Positions 11,003 through 22,524 of a stretch of 64,000 nucleotides of DNA are shown in pieces. This stretch comes from Epiperipatus broadwayi. Its lineage: Eukaryota; Onychophora; Udeonychophora; Euonychophora; Peripatidae. Below the pieces are notes generated by a model. It did no database searches. It had not been told where the DNA came from and was given only the letters and a program-made list of their open reading frames with translations. The translations under genes and the position numbers were made by a program. Location of the stretch: positions 5,722,650 through 5,786,649 of the forward strand of contig JAQFVV010000071.1 in NCBI GenBank assembly GCA_028023455.1, read 5' to 3'. Numbering within the stretch: position 1 is the first letter of the stretch; each line of letters opens with the position of its first letter.

Positions 11003-11464
11003 TTGTCTACAAACCACTTTTTAGTTTTGAAGGGAGGTTTTCAAAGAATTGAATCTCAATGCTGTCTTTGCTTTATAGTTGATGAAACATTAACACATAT
11101 CTTCTACAACTGCCCCCTTTTGGGTCCAATCAGATCATTCATGGTAAGCTGTATTTCTGACAACAACAGAGATGTGCTATCCATTAGGAAGGCCATCAAA
11201 AATGGTGTCTATTCTACTATTAGAATGGCCACCTTTCTGCTGTTTGCAGTGTGGTTTACTAGATGCAATCTTATATTTTGACCACAGAGCAGTGAAGTTC
11301 AGTATATCCTCACTTCAAATATTACCAACTTTAAAAACAGAGACAGATTGCTTACTCCTGAATGGTTACATCAGGAGACATGGTCTCAGTTCAACGTTAC
11401 TAACACATTGTGCTATCATCTTGGAATCAACATTCCCACAATGCTTCTGTTTTTTGGAATAAAT
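11003..11464 (+). pseudogene. C-terminal zinc-finger end of a non-LTR retrotransposon
   Basis: The frame at 11003-11281 includes CCLCFIVDETLTHIFYNCPL: CX2CX8HX4C, the knuckle that follows the RT domain in many LINE proteins. The spacing equals that in the 1-447 fragment, but the surrounding residues differ, so it is another family. The coding signal then moves to the overlapping frame 11172-11462 (DHRAVKFSISSLQILPTL), which indicates a frameshift near 11280. No RT core is seen upstream: the left side is the fold-back arm. Function is lost. Confidence 0.65.
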
Positions 11465-11989
11465 AACTGACTTTTTTTGTTCTTCTATAATGTAAACTTG
11501 CTAATTGGAATCAAAATGTTATCATGAATAAATTTAATTTTAAAAGTAACTAATATTCAAACATTAACCCTTTTCATGTGATGAACCCTTAACATGTGGT
11601 GAACAATTAGTATATGGCTAAAATTATCATTTTTTAACATTCTTTTTCTGCTTTATCATTTTTGGAAATATGATTAAAATTTGAAATCTTCCATCAACAG
11701 AACAAGATGCAGTAAAATATTTTCAAAGTTTATAGGATCATGCCCACCTGAAAAGTTTTGTCTGCCCGCCTATGTGAATAACCATGTTTGTTATAGTTTG
11801 CTCAAGCATTTTTTTTTATTGCATTTACATTAAAAAACTTTTTAATTACAATCCTTTGGTCTTTTGTGTTTCTTTATAATTTTAAATTCAATAAATTAAA
11901 GTCGGTCATATTGTTTATACTATGTGTTGGAAGCTCCTGAAATTGAATTATTTAAAGTAAAAGCAGATAGCAAGCTTCTGGCAGGCATA

Positions 11990-12470
11990 TTACGTAAGTA
12001 CCTTAAAATCTCTTAGGACTCCATTTAAAATTTAAAATAGCTCTCCATCCATTCCCATGTCTTCTTTAAATATGTACAGTCCAGCTACACTGTCTGTCAC
12101 TCAATTCTTTCAATGATGTCAGTGATATCTGTTTAACTTTTCTTCCATATATTTTGTTTCAATCATCACTTGCCATTCCTAACGGACTTCCCATATTTCA
12201 CTGATTTGTCTTAAATCTGCATTGCCTTTTTTACTACATGTTCAGGTCTCAGATCATAAATAAGAATTGGTAAAACACATGTATTAAAAATGTTTTTCAA
12301 ATACAGAGGCATATTTTTTCATACTAAGTCATTTCTAACAAAAACATTTCATCCACGTTTAATTCTACTTTAATTTCCTCATACGATAATAATCTGACCA
12401 AGGTATTTGTAGTCATTGGCTGTTTCTAATCCATGATTATCAATTTGTATTTTCTTTCAGCACTTAGTAG
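11990..12470 (-). pseudogene. Reverse-transcriptase C-terminal fragment, LINE family D, reversed
   Basis: Read on the minus strand from 12470, it gives YKYLGQIII, then CVLPILIYD, then DITDIIERIE, with stops and frameshifts between. These words match the copies at 29875-30456 and 40945-41545 and the known C-terminal part of 'endonuclease-reverse transcriptase' proteins of non-LTR elements (thumb region after the YADD box). The YADD box itself is absent. It lies between the fold-back element and the family A array. Confidence 0.7.
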
Positions 12471-12474
12471 TTGG

Positions 12475-13740
12475 TCTAGATCATCATCTCCCACACATAT
12501 ATACAATCAGCAATCAGTTTATATTAAGATAGAAAATCTTCAAACTTTAATGGACAGGCTTCAATCTTCTCCGTGTGCCAACTCTTCAACCATCCATATC
12601 ATTGAAAATCTGATAATGGCATGCTCAAAGCCCTTGATGGTACAATGCTGATTCAGTATGAAATATGCATATTGGAGATCATTATCTTTTCCACATATAT
12701 GTTGTGATGTATATGAGTGGTATAAGATGGAGAGTATAACTGTAGAGAGCTTGAAAATCTGAGTTCAAACATCTTTTAATTGCATTAAGTGTATAGACAA
12801 TATACCTGTATTTAAATATTACACAGTCAGCCTATATTTTTCCCATTCCTTTTTTATATATTTAAATGGATGTATTAAGGTTCTATACATGAGGGATTGG
12901 TCTGACTAAAGCCCAACATGGGTATGACAATAACATTGGCATCAACAAGGACTTTGAGTATTCCATCATCAGGATTTTCAATAATATGCATGGCTGAATA
13001 GTTGAAGTTGGAGAAGATTGATGCCTGTCCATTAAACTTTCAAGATTTTCTATCTTAATATAAACTGAGCACTGATTATATTTATGTATTAGAGATGATG
13101 ATCTGGACCAATATATATTGGAGATCATTTATCACATGTAGGATCATGTGTATCCATTATATATGATGGAGTGGATAGCTGTGCGGAGCTTGAAAGTCTG
13201 ATTTCAAATCCCTTCTAATTACATTAAGTTCACTATAGACAATATACTTGTATTTAAATGTTACATATTCAGCCTGTATTCTACCCATTCCTTTTCTATA
13301 TATATATATATAAATGAACCGATTAAGGTCCTATACTTGAATGATCAGAGTAACTAAAGTCAACATCGTTATGGCAATAAGAATGACATCAACAAGGGCT
13401 TTAGACATCCCATCATCAGATTTTCAATGATATGTATGGCCGAAAACTTAAGTGGAGAAGATTGCAGCCTGTCCATTAAAGTTTGAGATTCACTATCTTA
13501 ATATAAACTGATTATATAGGTATGTGTGGGAGATGATGATCTGAACCAATTAGTAAGTGCTGGTTCAGCATGAAATATGCATATTAGAGATCATTTACCT
13601 TTTTCATATCATGTGGTCATGTGTATCACTTATACAAGATGGAGTGGAAAGCTGTAGGGAGTTTGAAACTCTAAGTTCAAATCCCTTTTAATTGCATTAA
13701 GTTCATTAGGACAATATACTTGTATTTAAATATATGTAGA
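12475..13740. mobile_element. Family A cluster: one forward part and three reversed units in tandem
   Basis: 12475-12655 is family A in the 5525 orientation. From about 12655 the same family continues in the opposite orientation, and two further reversed units follow with a spacing of about 440-470 bp (the word AATATAC.TGTATTTAAATA recurs at about 12797, 13238 and 13713). Landmarks in each are ATCATCAGATTTTCAATGAT, CCTGTCCATTAAA, GATGATGATCTG and GAGTTCAAA. Three open frames here are translations of the repeat. Confidence 0.7.
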
Positions 13741-13918
13741 CATATATATTTAGCTAAAAATATAATTTATCAAAGTTATTCATTAAATTTAGTTTGTTTT
13801 TTATTTTAAAAAATAAAGGATTTAGTATTAAGTATTAAATTATTAATAAATATTACGTATTATTAAAATCTTATTACATTTATTTACAACTTTTAAAAAA
13901 CATTGCTGAAAATCTTTG

Positions 13919-14029
13919 ATCAAGCGTTGTTAGCCGAGAGGTCATCGCAGCCGCCTTGCAAGCAAGTAGTTGGTTGCAGACGGTTGTGGGTTCGCGTTCC
14001 GGCCGATCCTATGACATATGAAAAAAAAA
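13919..14029 (+). mobile_element. SINE-A, tRNA-derived
   Basis: A fuller copy: TCAAGCGTTGTTAGCCGAGA, GGTCATCGCAGCCGCCTTGC, AAGCAAGTAGTTGG, GTGGGTTCGCGTTCCGG, CCGATCCTATGACATATG and nine A. TTAGCCGAGAGGT fits an A box and GGTTCGCGTTCC a B box. No clear target duplication. It is almost the same as the 14638 copy 700 bp downstream. Confidence 0.8.
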
Positions 14030-14637
14030 TTCTTTTGTAAATAATTGTTTGACTTATAATAATAATTATTTAGATCTAGTTTAAAATAGACCTAAAAATA
14101 TCGTTTGAAAATATTTGCAAAAAAATATTTGATGTACTAAATTTAGAGCTATTTTTATATTTTTTCCATTCCATTTATTTCTGTATTAATAACTTATCCT
14201 GAAAGCTAAACAAAAAAAAAACAGTCCAAAAGGTAATCCTATGCTTTGATATGCATGTTGGAATGATATGAAATCACATGACTGTGAATTTATATAACAT
14301 TTGACAAATAATGAAAACTTTTATCCGCAATTTGATGCGTCTGTCGTGGAAACAATATTTAAACATTAATAATATTGTCATTCTAGTATAGATTTCTCGC
14401 CTACATTTAAAAAACTATCTGTCATGTATAATGTATTTATAGTAAAATAAATTTAATTTAAAGGGAGAGGGGATCATCCAAGATTTGTACAGATTTATGG
14501 AATTTATATATTAAAAAAAAAATCTTTAAATTCTTCGCATTCTAGATTCTCATCAAATCAGATAAAATATATTTAAACATAATAAAATATACTTTTAGAA
14601 TTCAATGTTTATAAAACTTGTGAAAAAATATTAACAT

Positions 14638-14753
14638 GTCAAGCGTTGTTAGCCGAGAGGTCATCGCAGCCGCCTTGCAAGCAAGTACTTGGTTGCGGAC
14701 AGTTGTGGGTTCGCCTCCCGGCCGATGCTATGACATATGAAAAAAAAAGGAAA
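14638..14753 (+). mobile_element. SINE-A, tRNA-derived, 15-bp target duplication
   Basis: It has the same layout as the 13919 copy, with the B-box region reading GTGGGTTCGCCTCCCGGCC and an A-rich tail (GAAAAAAAAGGAAA). AAAAAATATTAACAT flanks it on both sides (14623-14637 and 14754-14768). This is the cleanest SINE-A copy of the window and is probably young. Confidence 0.9.
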
Positions 14754-14879
14754 AAAAAATATTAACATCACTCATCTTCCTGAAGGCAAGCTCTCTGTTT
14801 TATTTTGATGTTATTATTTACAATTATTTTTTTAGCATCATTTACTAATTGAAACCATCTATATAGTGTTATATAAAAA

Positions 14880-15560
14880 TATAAGTGCGTTGATATATAA
14901 GTGTATATGATATTGTTAAAATAAATAAAGGTCATAATGGAAAATGATTACCGCACATTTGCATAATTATTCAATCTATTACAAAAAATTAGCATAGACT
15001 GAACTTGAATTAGTTATGCAAATTAATTATATTGGTTTAAAAAATGTTAAAACATTTTTAACACCAGAACAGGTTTGAATTTGTAATAAAAAAAAATTAT
15101 TTAAAGCTGAGTGCTTTCAATGCTGAGTAGCATCATAATCATAGCATTATGTGACTAACGGAAGTTGAGATCTAGATTTAAAGTTACTTTTGAATATTAA
15201 ATAATAGATTATCATAAAATTCTTTTTTTTTTAAATGTCATAGCATCGGCCGGGACGCGAACCCGCAACCCGGGCAACTGCTTGCAAGTGCAAGGCAGTC
15301 GCGCTGACCTCTCGACCACCATTTTTTTAGTAGATTTACATACTAATGACCAAAGTGGTTGCTTCAAGTGCCATTTTTTAGAAAGAGGGGTGCTAGCAAA
15401 CACACACTAAAAAGCAGCAGCAGGTGGAGAAAGTGCAATCAGAAATAAATTTTATGTCCAAGTAGTGTTTATACAGAAGTAATATATCCAAAAAGATGTT
15501 TGTGTTACAGACTGTTCTAATTAAAAATTTATAATTATTTCACTTCTCTATATTGTAACG
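14880..15560 (+). mobile_element. Repeat family C copy, interrupted; possible solo LTR
   Basis: Two blocks match the sequence at 25537-25780 in the same order: 14905-15030 (TATGATATTGTTAAAATAAA, GCATAATTATTCA, TTAGCATAGACTGAACTTGA, TTATGCAAATTA) and 15405-15530 (CACTAAAAAGCAGCAGCAGG, ATTAAAAATTTATAATTA). The roughly 370 bases between them are absent at 25.6 kb and include a SINE-A copy. Because the 25.5-kb copy lies just after a polypurine tract, this could be a solo LTR of the gypsy relic; the paired 5' LTR was not found. Confidence 0.55.
15232..15322 (-). mobile_element. SINE-A copy, reversed
   Basis: On the minus strand it reads GGTGGTCGAGAGGTCAGCGC, GACTGCCTTGCACTTGCAAG, CAGTTGCCCGGGTTGCGGG, TTCGCGTCCCGGCCGATGC and TATGACATTT plus A-rich. 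Both Pol III boxes are present; the first ten or so bases of the family head are missing or changed. A minus-strand open frame here (15212-15403) is incidental. Confidence 0.8.
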
Positions 15561-15619
15561 GTAATTAATTATGTAATGGTTAATGCTCCTATCAATTATT
15601 ATGTACTGGTTATTAGCTC

Positions 15620-16235
15620 AGTAGTCCGGGTTTGAACCCAAAACCATGAACTGCATAGTAAATATAAGATATTCCATGCTCAACCAGCATAAATATATAA
15701 TTATAAACGCAAGAATATCCCACTGCATATATCTGTGAATCTTGTAAATCCTGTTTTAAATCCATAGAATTAAATTCAACAATGGGAATAGTGATGACGC
15801 TTTTATGATCACAATCACTCTAAAGTATTTTATGTTTTCAGTTTCTATTGAATGAAACTCCCAGCATCAAACCTCCTCAAAAGAGAATGTTTACTTAGAA
15901 TTATGTAAGATAAAATCCATCATCAGTTACAAATCATTACCATATCACCTTGGCATATCCCTCATCGGTTTACACATTCTCAGAGTTGTGGGTATTTTAT
16001 AAACTAGCATGTATGTGTGTGCTGGAGTTATAATATTTAAACTTATGGAAAACAAACAAATGGATTAATAAAACAAAATGTATGGAGTTTGGTTGTAGCT
16101 ATTAGATTTCAAATCAAGCCTATAAAAATTAATATAATTTTAACCAATAGTTATTCTCACATAAAGGTATAAAATCATGCACACATTACTTAATCTATTT
16201 TCAACAAACAGTTCATATATTTAGTTTCTTCTAGT
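15620..16235. other. Unassigned DNA
   Basis: 15595-15640 contains a tRNA-like phrase (TTAGCTCAGTAGTCCGGGTT then TGAACCC) that may be another decayed SINE. A CAG acceptor-like site near 15840 opens a frame of 18 codons that ends in TAG; it is too short to call an exon. Confidence 0.35.
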
Positions 16236-16241
16236 GATTCC

Positions 16242-16323
16242 ACATACATATGTATATATATATATATATAAAGTGAAACAATACATACATATGTATATAT
16301 ATATATATATAAAGTGAAACAAT
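16242..16323 (+). repeat. 41-bp tandem duplication
   Basis: Two identical units of 41 bases, each ACATACATATGTATATATAT followed by more TA and AAAGTGAAACAAT. The exact identity suggests a very recent event or an assembly effect over the (TA)n run. Confidence 0.9.
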
Positions 16324-16414
16324 ACCATATTTAATATATTTTCAATTTGAGTTTATACTCGTAATTCAAATGTAAACATATAGGATAATATAATGTTAGC
16401 ATCAGCATGGGATT

Positions 16415-16545
16415 TGGCTTTCCATCATCAGATTTTCAATGATATGGATGGCTGAAAAGTTGGAGGTTGGAGTATATTGAAGCCTGCCCATTAAAGTGTG
16501 AAGATTTGCTACCTTAATATAAACTGAGCAATGATTATATATATA
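16415..16545 (-). mobile_element. Family A copy, part before the Z1 insertion
   Basis: Landmarks in reversed family order: CATCATCAGATTTTCAATGA, GATGGCTGAAAAGTTGG, AAGCCTGCCCATTAAAG, TTAATATAAACTGAGCAATG, ATTATATATATA. In the unbroken copy at 50270-50440 these are followed directly by GATAGTAATCTGGACCAACT. Here that continuation appears only at 21177, on the far side of Z1. Confidence 0.8.
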
Positions 16546-16600
16546 TATATATTGTATATATAGATATAGGGCATATATAATATATATATATATATATATT

Positions 16601-19600
16601 GTGCCCTTATCTATAGGTCATAATAGGGTAGAATGGTCAATTACTAAAAAATTTTAAATTTTAAGATATGTTTGTATGATATATAAATAATAGTAGGATA
16701 ATTAGATTTTATAGTACAATTTAAACCTGAAAATACCTGGTATATAAAAGTGTAATGGATTATTTAAAAGGAACAGTTAAATAAAGATTAAAGATATCCT
16801 TGCTTATGGTTGTAAAAGCTGGCTATATAAAATAACACAGCTATAAATAGTTAAAAGTATATTAACAATCCAATTGTAATGTTTTAAAACTAATAAATTA
16901 AATAAAAAACGATATGTAATATTATAATTGTATTTAATAGTCAAAATTTAATCTAATATATTTTAAAATAAACTTTATGATGATGAGAATTATATTTAGT
17001 TCTACATTTTTAAATTATTTTCCAAATTTTTATAAAATATATCAGTTTGGTAATTTAGACCGAGACGTAAATTAAAAAAATCATCTGTTAAAGTTAGTAA
17101 TCATGTGACTGTATATTATATACCTTCACACATACGCTTGTTAGACTAATAATAAAGTTTGTGAATTATAAAACTAAATATAATTGCTATTGATTCTTAA
17201 AGTAAAAGTTGAAATATTAAATATTGTTTTAATAATTGTTTTCAAAGTTTAAATGATTTTGATAAAATTATAATTGAATTTAAAAATATTATTCTAAGTA
17301 ATATTTAAGACATGATGTCATAAATTCTTTATTTTAAAAGGGTTTAATTTATTATAAAACTAAAATGTGTAAATTTGTTCGCGCTAAAAGTCATTAACCA
17401 ATCAACGAAGGTAATTTAGCAGACGGAAAATAAGAATTAGACGAAGCGAAAAAAGTAATGTGTAAGTGAAGGAGGGAGTAACATATTTTTAGCTGGATAA
17501 GACCGTAAGCTAGAAAAGTGATATAATTTTAAAATTTTGTATTTATTTTAAAAGTTTTTTTTAACATATAATATTTTGACTGCCTTTACATGAAGGGCTA
17601 ATTTTTAAAAGTTTTCTTGCCAGTAATTTTATTCAAGTTCAGCCAAAACCTTGCAGTAAAAATGGAAGTACTAAAGGAAAAAATACCTAAAAATATTGCT
17701 AAAGGAAAAATATTTGTAAAGTGCCTCGATACAGCTTTATTTATGCTCAACCAGAAACTTATTATTGTAACTTAGAGGAATATAATTTGGACGCTATACG
17801 AAAACTTAAAAGAGAAATTACTTGCCGTCAGGAAAATTATGACGCACAAATTTTATAAGGCTACTCTGAAGTTATTTTATTCTTCTCTATGGGAAAATTA
17901 AGATGCTGTATATTATAAAGAATTATGTAAAAGTTATAATGAGAAAAAAATGTTTGTTCTTTTTAAAGGAAACATTACAAAGTATATAGTTACCAGAACT
18001 TTAAAAGAAAGAAAAATTTACCGAAAAATAATATGAAAGAGTCATTTTTTTTTTTTATGAAAAAAGAACAGAAAAACTTTCTCTAAGAAAAATTGGAAAA
18101 TATAAATCTAATATACATAATAAAATGGATCCATGGATACAGAAAAAATTTACTGAATATTTAAATAAAAGTACCTAGAAGATGCATCATAAAAAGTCGC
18201 GCGGGAAAATCTTAGCAGAAAATATTAGAAGAGAATATGTAGACGTTTTCTTTACGGGATTAACTAATATCATAATTAATAATTGTATTAAATATTATGA
18301 AAAACCAAGGATTGTCGTCTATGAATATTTATTAAACAGAACAATAATTGTTTTGCCTTAAAATTGAACAAGAAGTGACTGAAGAAGAAATAATAAACAT
18401 TTTTTTTTTAGCTTTAATATGAACGGTTTTCAAGAAAGTTTGATGAAGAAGTACAGTAAATATAGTTTAAATATTTTTTACTAAGTTATTTTAAAATATA
18501 AATGTTATGTGAGATTAGGGAAAACATATAAACATAAATTTAGTAATATTGAGATTTAAATATAATAGCTTGATAAAATTATTAGAGATATTGTTTAAAA
18601 ATAAAGTGTATGTATGTGAGTCTTATATCTACAAGAATCAAATGGATGGTGAAGCCTACGGAACGAGATCGAGAAGATAAAGATCGTTTGGTAATTTTGA
18701 TATTTATTCATAATGCATAATGTATTTTTTTTTTTAGATCATCTATTGATTAAGAATGAAGTGTGAAAGTTTAAATTATATGTACACATTTTATACAACA
18801 TTTTAACATATGATGAGATAGGAGTAATTCAGAATATGCATGCAATAATTTATTTAAAGTATATTAATATAATTTAACAGAACAATTGTGTGATTCTTTT
18901 GAACTTTCATGTGATAAAGTATTCAGATATTTAAGTAGTTTATATATGATTAAATATACAAGGAAAGTAGTAAAAGATTTTCTTATAGAACAGTGGAATA
19001 GTTAAAATAAATGAATTTTATTATTGTTAGAAATACAGATATGTATTTATCGATGTACAATATAGAAAAATCTTGAGAAATAAGATCGGATAGTGACTTG
19101 GAAGTACTAGTGGAGAGGAAACCAAGATGATGTTTTTTTTTTTTAAGAAATAGGAAAAATAAAGGATTTGGATCATATTTAGTTTTGTGTGATTTCAGTA
19201 TAGTTAACTAAGCCCTATAACTGAACACATATGGTTTGGACAGTGTTTTGCATATTTGTAAACTTTTTGATGTTATAATAAAGCTGAAGAAATAGCTTTA
19301 GCATCGTTCCTATAATAGAGGTTGGTAGACAGGTAAAGGTCACTCCTCTATAGTGTCTTTTAATTCACTGTACCATGATTGTCAAGGTTTATGATGAGTA
19401 ATATTCTAGTTATATTTTGATCCTATGCATCTATCTTCGCTATCCTTATTTTGTGAATCTGCATCGGTCAGAAAGATATTTTCAGAGAAATAATGAATAA
19501 AATAGAACTGAAGATATGTTATCATTTGTGTAAGAATAGTTTATTTGCTGGAATGTATTGTATTGTGTAATTTTAAAATTGAAAGTCCAAAATATCATAG

Positions 19601-21155
19601 AGAGAGAACGAATCATATAATACATTGTAAAATTAATTCGGAAATGAATATAAGATTTTTTGAAAAGAAATCTAAACCAAGTATTTAAAAGTGATAATAA
19701 AATTTGAATGAATTTTTTTGTTAAAATAATATTTAGAAAATAAGTATTGCATATTTATTAAGAAAATAGTTCAATAAGGAATAATAAACATATACTTGTG
19801 CATGGTATATTAATAGTTGTAATTATATCATCCGAAGTAAGGCTTGAATGAGAATATGAGGATTAATAAACATCGGATAATGAATAATTAAAAACCTAAT
19901 ACCAAATGTAGAACAATGTTTTGACTTTGTAAGATTCCATACAACCAATATAAAACTAAAATTTGTTATTTTATAGAATTTTACTACGAATGTAAATTTT
20001 GTAATTAAAAATATAATTTTAATAATATTAGGGATGCAAAGTGTTTGTGATAAGCATATAAAAAATGCATTTTATAACAAGCTAACCATGATAATAAATC
20101 AAGTAATAATACTGTATTTTCTTAAGTGTTAAAAAGAGAAGATTTAACTAGGAAAAATAAATAGTATTTGGATTTCATTTTATAAACTAGTAAACTAAGA
20201 TGAGATAGGAGAGTAAGGGATATCCAATGTATATAATGTAAAATATTGTTAATTTATTTATGTTGTTAATAAACTTTGTTTTAAATTTATTTTAAAGTTT
20301 TGTGTCCGCGTTGTTATTTCTCCACATGGATGCATGAAATCACGATACATTTATAATTGAAACAGACATATAGATTTTGCACAAAAAGTAAACATAAAAG
20401 TGTTATAATAATTTTGAGAATTTATTGGTATGTTAAAATTAAAAGATCATAATTTTATATTATTTATTGGTCATAAGTCGGTTGCCACAATATTACATTA
20501 AATTATATGCTAATGTTGCCACACGTATTCTGTTATCAGATTATTAAATTACTACCACGTACGTATTTATTTATTTCATTTAAGAAGAAATAAGATTATA
20601 TTATATTATTATTGTTATTATTATTTTTATTATTGTTAGTTGCTGAGTAGTAGATTATGACATAAAATTCTCTTTTCATATTTTACTACCGTAATTTTAA
20701 ATCAGTTAGAATACAATTTATGAACCTGAGATTTTATTTATTTTATTTCATTTTATTTAATTGAGCTAGATTCTTATTATAAAGAAGAGAAGATACGATT
20801 ATTATTTTAATCGTAGTGCATAGAGCTTAGAAAGTCGTAAGAATACTATGAGTTAGTTATTTGGTATAGTAAAAGGGAAATAGTGTTCTTATGCCATTGA
20901 GGTAGTATCGTGTGGATAATGTCTCAATGTAGTCTATCTCGTTCCCCGTATTGTCACTCCATGTCTCATGAAAATAGTAAATATTTATTAATTCATTTTA
21001 AAAATTGAATCGAATTTATATTTTAAAAATTAGAGCTAGTAATCATTTTAATCAATGCTGAATATTTCATTTATTTATTTGTTAACTGAGCTAGAACCCG
21101 GAATATTCGTAATAAACAATATATTTTGGGGTGAGGATGCGCGGGGGGAGGTTAG
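16601..21155 (+). mobile_element. Element Z copy 1 (Z1), about 4.56 kb, class unknown
   Basis: Near-identical by eye, apart from scattered substitutions and small indels, to Z2 (54879-59490), in the same orientation. Both begin GTGCCCTTATCTATAGGTCA after a (TA)n run and end GATGCGCGGGGGGAGGTTAG before AATATATATATATG. No terminal direct or inverted repeats were found. The coding traces (17625-18430) are broken and match no family I know. Z1 sits in the TATATA stretch of a family A copy. Its 5' flank also carries an inverted piece of the element's own start (16560-16575). It could be a retroelement inserting by target-primed reverse transcription, or a DNA element of unusual type. Confidence 0.85.
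17662..18361 (+). pseudogene. Broken coding region of element Z, copy 1
   Basis: The first part (ATG at 17662, MEVLKEKIPKNIAKGKIF) runs to a TAG at 17774-17776, where Z2 has CAG. A separate frame, 18182-18361 (59 aa, MHHKKSRGKILAENIRREYV then YYEKPRIV), is open here but is shifted in Z2 by loss of one A. Since each copy is broken where the other is open, the ancestor probably encoded a longer protein. No RT, transposase or nuclease motif is visible, so its function is unknown. Confidence 0.5.
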
Positions 21156-21156
21156 A

Positions 21157-21340
21157 ATATATATATATGTTTGAGAGATGATAATCTGGACCAACTGATG
21201 AGTGCTGGTTTAGAATGAAATACATATTGGTAGTTATTTATCTTTTCTACATGTGTGTGGTCATGTGTATTAGTTGTATGAGATAGTGTGATTAATTGAT
21301 GGGTGCTTGAAAATCTGAGTTCAAATCCCCTATATTTATA
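21157..21340 (-). mobile_element. Family A copy, part after the Z1 insertion
   Basis: It continues the copy broken at 16545: GATGATAATCTGGACCAACT, GATGAGTGCTGG, ATACATATTGGTAGTTATTT, GGTCATGTGTATTAG, then the terminal CTGAGTTCAAATCCCCTATA near 21334. The terminal word equals the 20-bp inverted end of the 5525 element. Confidence 0.8.
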
Positions 21341-22360
21341 TCACAAAAATTAATTTCTTTTTAATCTTAGTAAGTTTAAAGTCTCCAATATTACAGAATG
21401 AATAGCTTAATATCTTACTTGTAAAACAAATATTTAATATCATACATCTTAAATTTCAGATATCAATTTCTCTATAATTACAGTCAGTCATCTTTATAAA
21501 TTTTCTTGAAGCAAATAGTTCTTCTCTTCACATATTGGCTGCATAAAGTAGAGTTATAATAATATAGCACATGTGACAATTTGACTGCACAGTCCATTTC
21601 TTTGCATTTTACTGGGAGATTATAAGAAGTAGTGATATAATTTGACACACTGTATTATTGTTTACTGAATCAACTGACATGCTAGTTGTTCTTGCCTAAT
21701 CTACTATGGTAAAGGATATATTACTATAATTAAACATTTTATAACTTATAAGATAGGCATTGCAATTGTAATTAGCAATAAGACAAAACTTTTCTCTTCA
21801 CAGCTCACTTCCACACTGCTGCTATGAATAGCTTGACATTTAGATTTCATTAATCAACATTGGAATGAAGTTGACCTCTGAATGAATGATTGCATCCTTT
21901 CTGCATTATAAGCCATCATCATACCATAATGTAAATGATCTTTTTGGTGTCTATAGCACCTACATAATGCAGACTATTATTCATATCTCGGACCCAAGAG
22001 AAAAATTTTCCATTGTTTTGCTTTAACAGCATGTGGTGAAGCAAGCTTGTCTACCTAGACATTTTTTTATTAATTCTATATTACAAGTGAGAATTTTTTA
22101 TTATTTAAACTTACCATTCTATTTTCTATCAGAATCAATGCGATTTTATTTACAACGTGATTCAAAATAGGTGAAATTAAAAATATTTTTAAATGCCCTT
22201 TAATTCATGATCTGCATATTTTCTCTGTCTTTACTATATATATGTATGCAAAGGTGCACGCACACACGTTATTCTTCAAATCTGACTAATGTGACAGTTA
22301 CAGTCCTCTACTAAAGTTATTTATTTAACTGTGAGCTGATTGGTATAAATATACTTTCAG
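21341..22360. other. Unassigned DNA before the gypsy relic
   Basis: By position this could hold a 5' LTR, but no match to family C (the candidate 3' LTR) was found. The phrase AGCAGAGTGGTGCAGCTGAC (22368-22387) resembles the leader of Ty3/gypsy elements just behind the primer-binding site. That is suggestive only. Confidence 0.35.
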
Positions 22361-22524
22361 CTTTAACAGCAGAGTGGTGCAGCTGACGGAATATCTGAAA
22401 TACAGCAGAGTGATTTCTATCAACAGAAGAATCTGTGTAATCGACAAAAGTTTACTGCAGGTGATTAGCATGTCGTTATTATAATTGAAAGAACTGTGAC
22501 ATTTGCATATAAATTAGACATATT

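Larger units (their letters stand above)
10269..11869. mobile_element. 1.6-kb fold-back element with arms of about 300 bp
   Basis: The left arm (about 10269-10595) and right arm (about 11575-11869) are imperfect reverse complements over their whole length, ending in ACACAAAAG and CTTTTGTGT. Matching words include AATGTAAATGCA with TGCATTTACATT, GGGTGGGCA with TGCCCACCT, and TTTTGAAAATATTCCA with its diverged complement. The roughly 980-bp centre holds a smaller palindrome and a LINE C-terminal fragment. It may be a long-TIR DNA element that acquired a LINE tail, or two inverted repeat copies around a LINE insertion. Confidence 0.75.

Noticed and set aside
11900-12010. Plus-strand frame YCLYYVLEAPEIELFKVKAD followed by a GTAAGT donor
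   Set aside because: Looked like an exon, but this DNA is the 3' part of a LINE family D fragment on the minus strand and the acceptor side has no pyrimidine tract.
15841-15905. Possible terminal exon after TATGTTTTCAG
   Set aside because: Only 18 codons before a stop, no supporting polyadenylation site or partner exon; chance is as likely.
16242-16323. LTR-like direct repeat
   Set aside because: Two adjacent 41-bp units made mainly of TA; a simple tandem duplication.
16601-21155. Helitron or LTR retrotransposon identity for element Z
   Set aside because: No 5' TC with 3' hairpin and CTRR, no direct terminal repeats starting TG and ending CA, and a 28-bp duplication that neither class makes.
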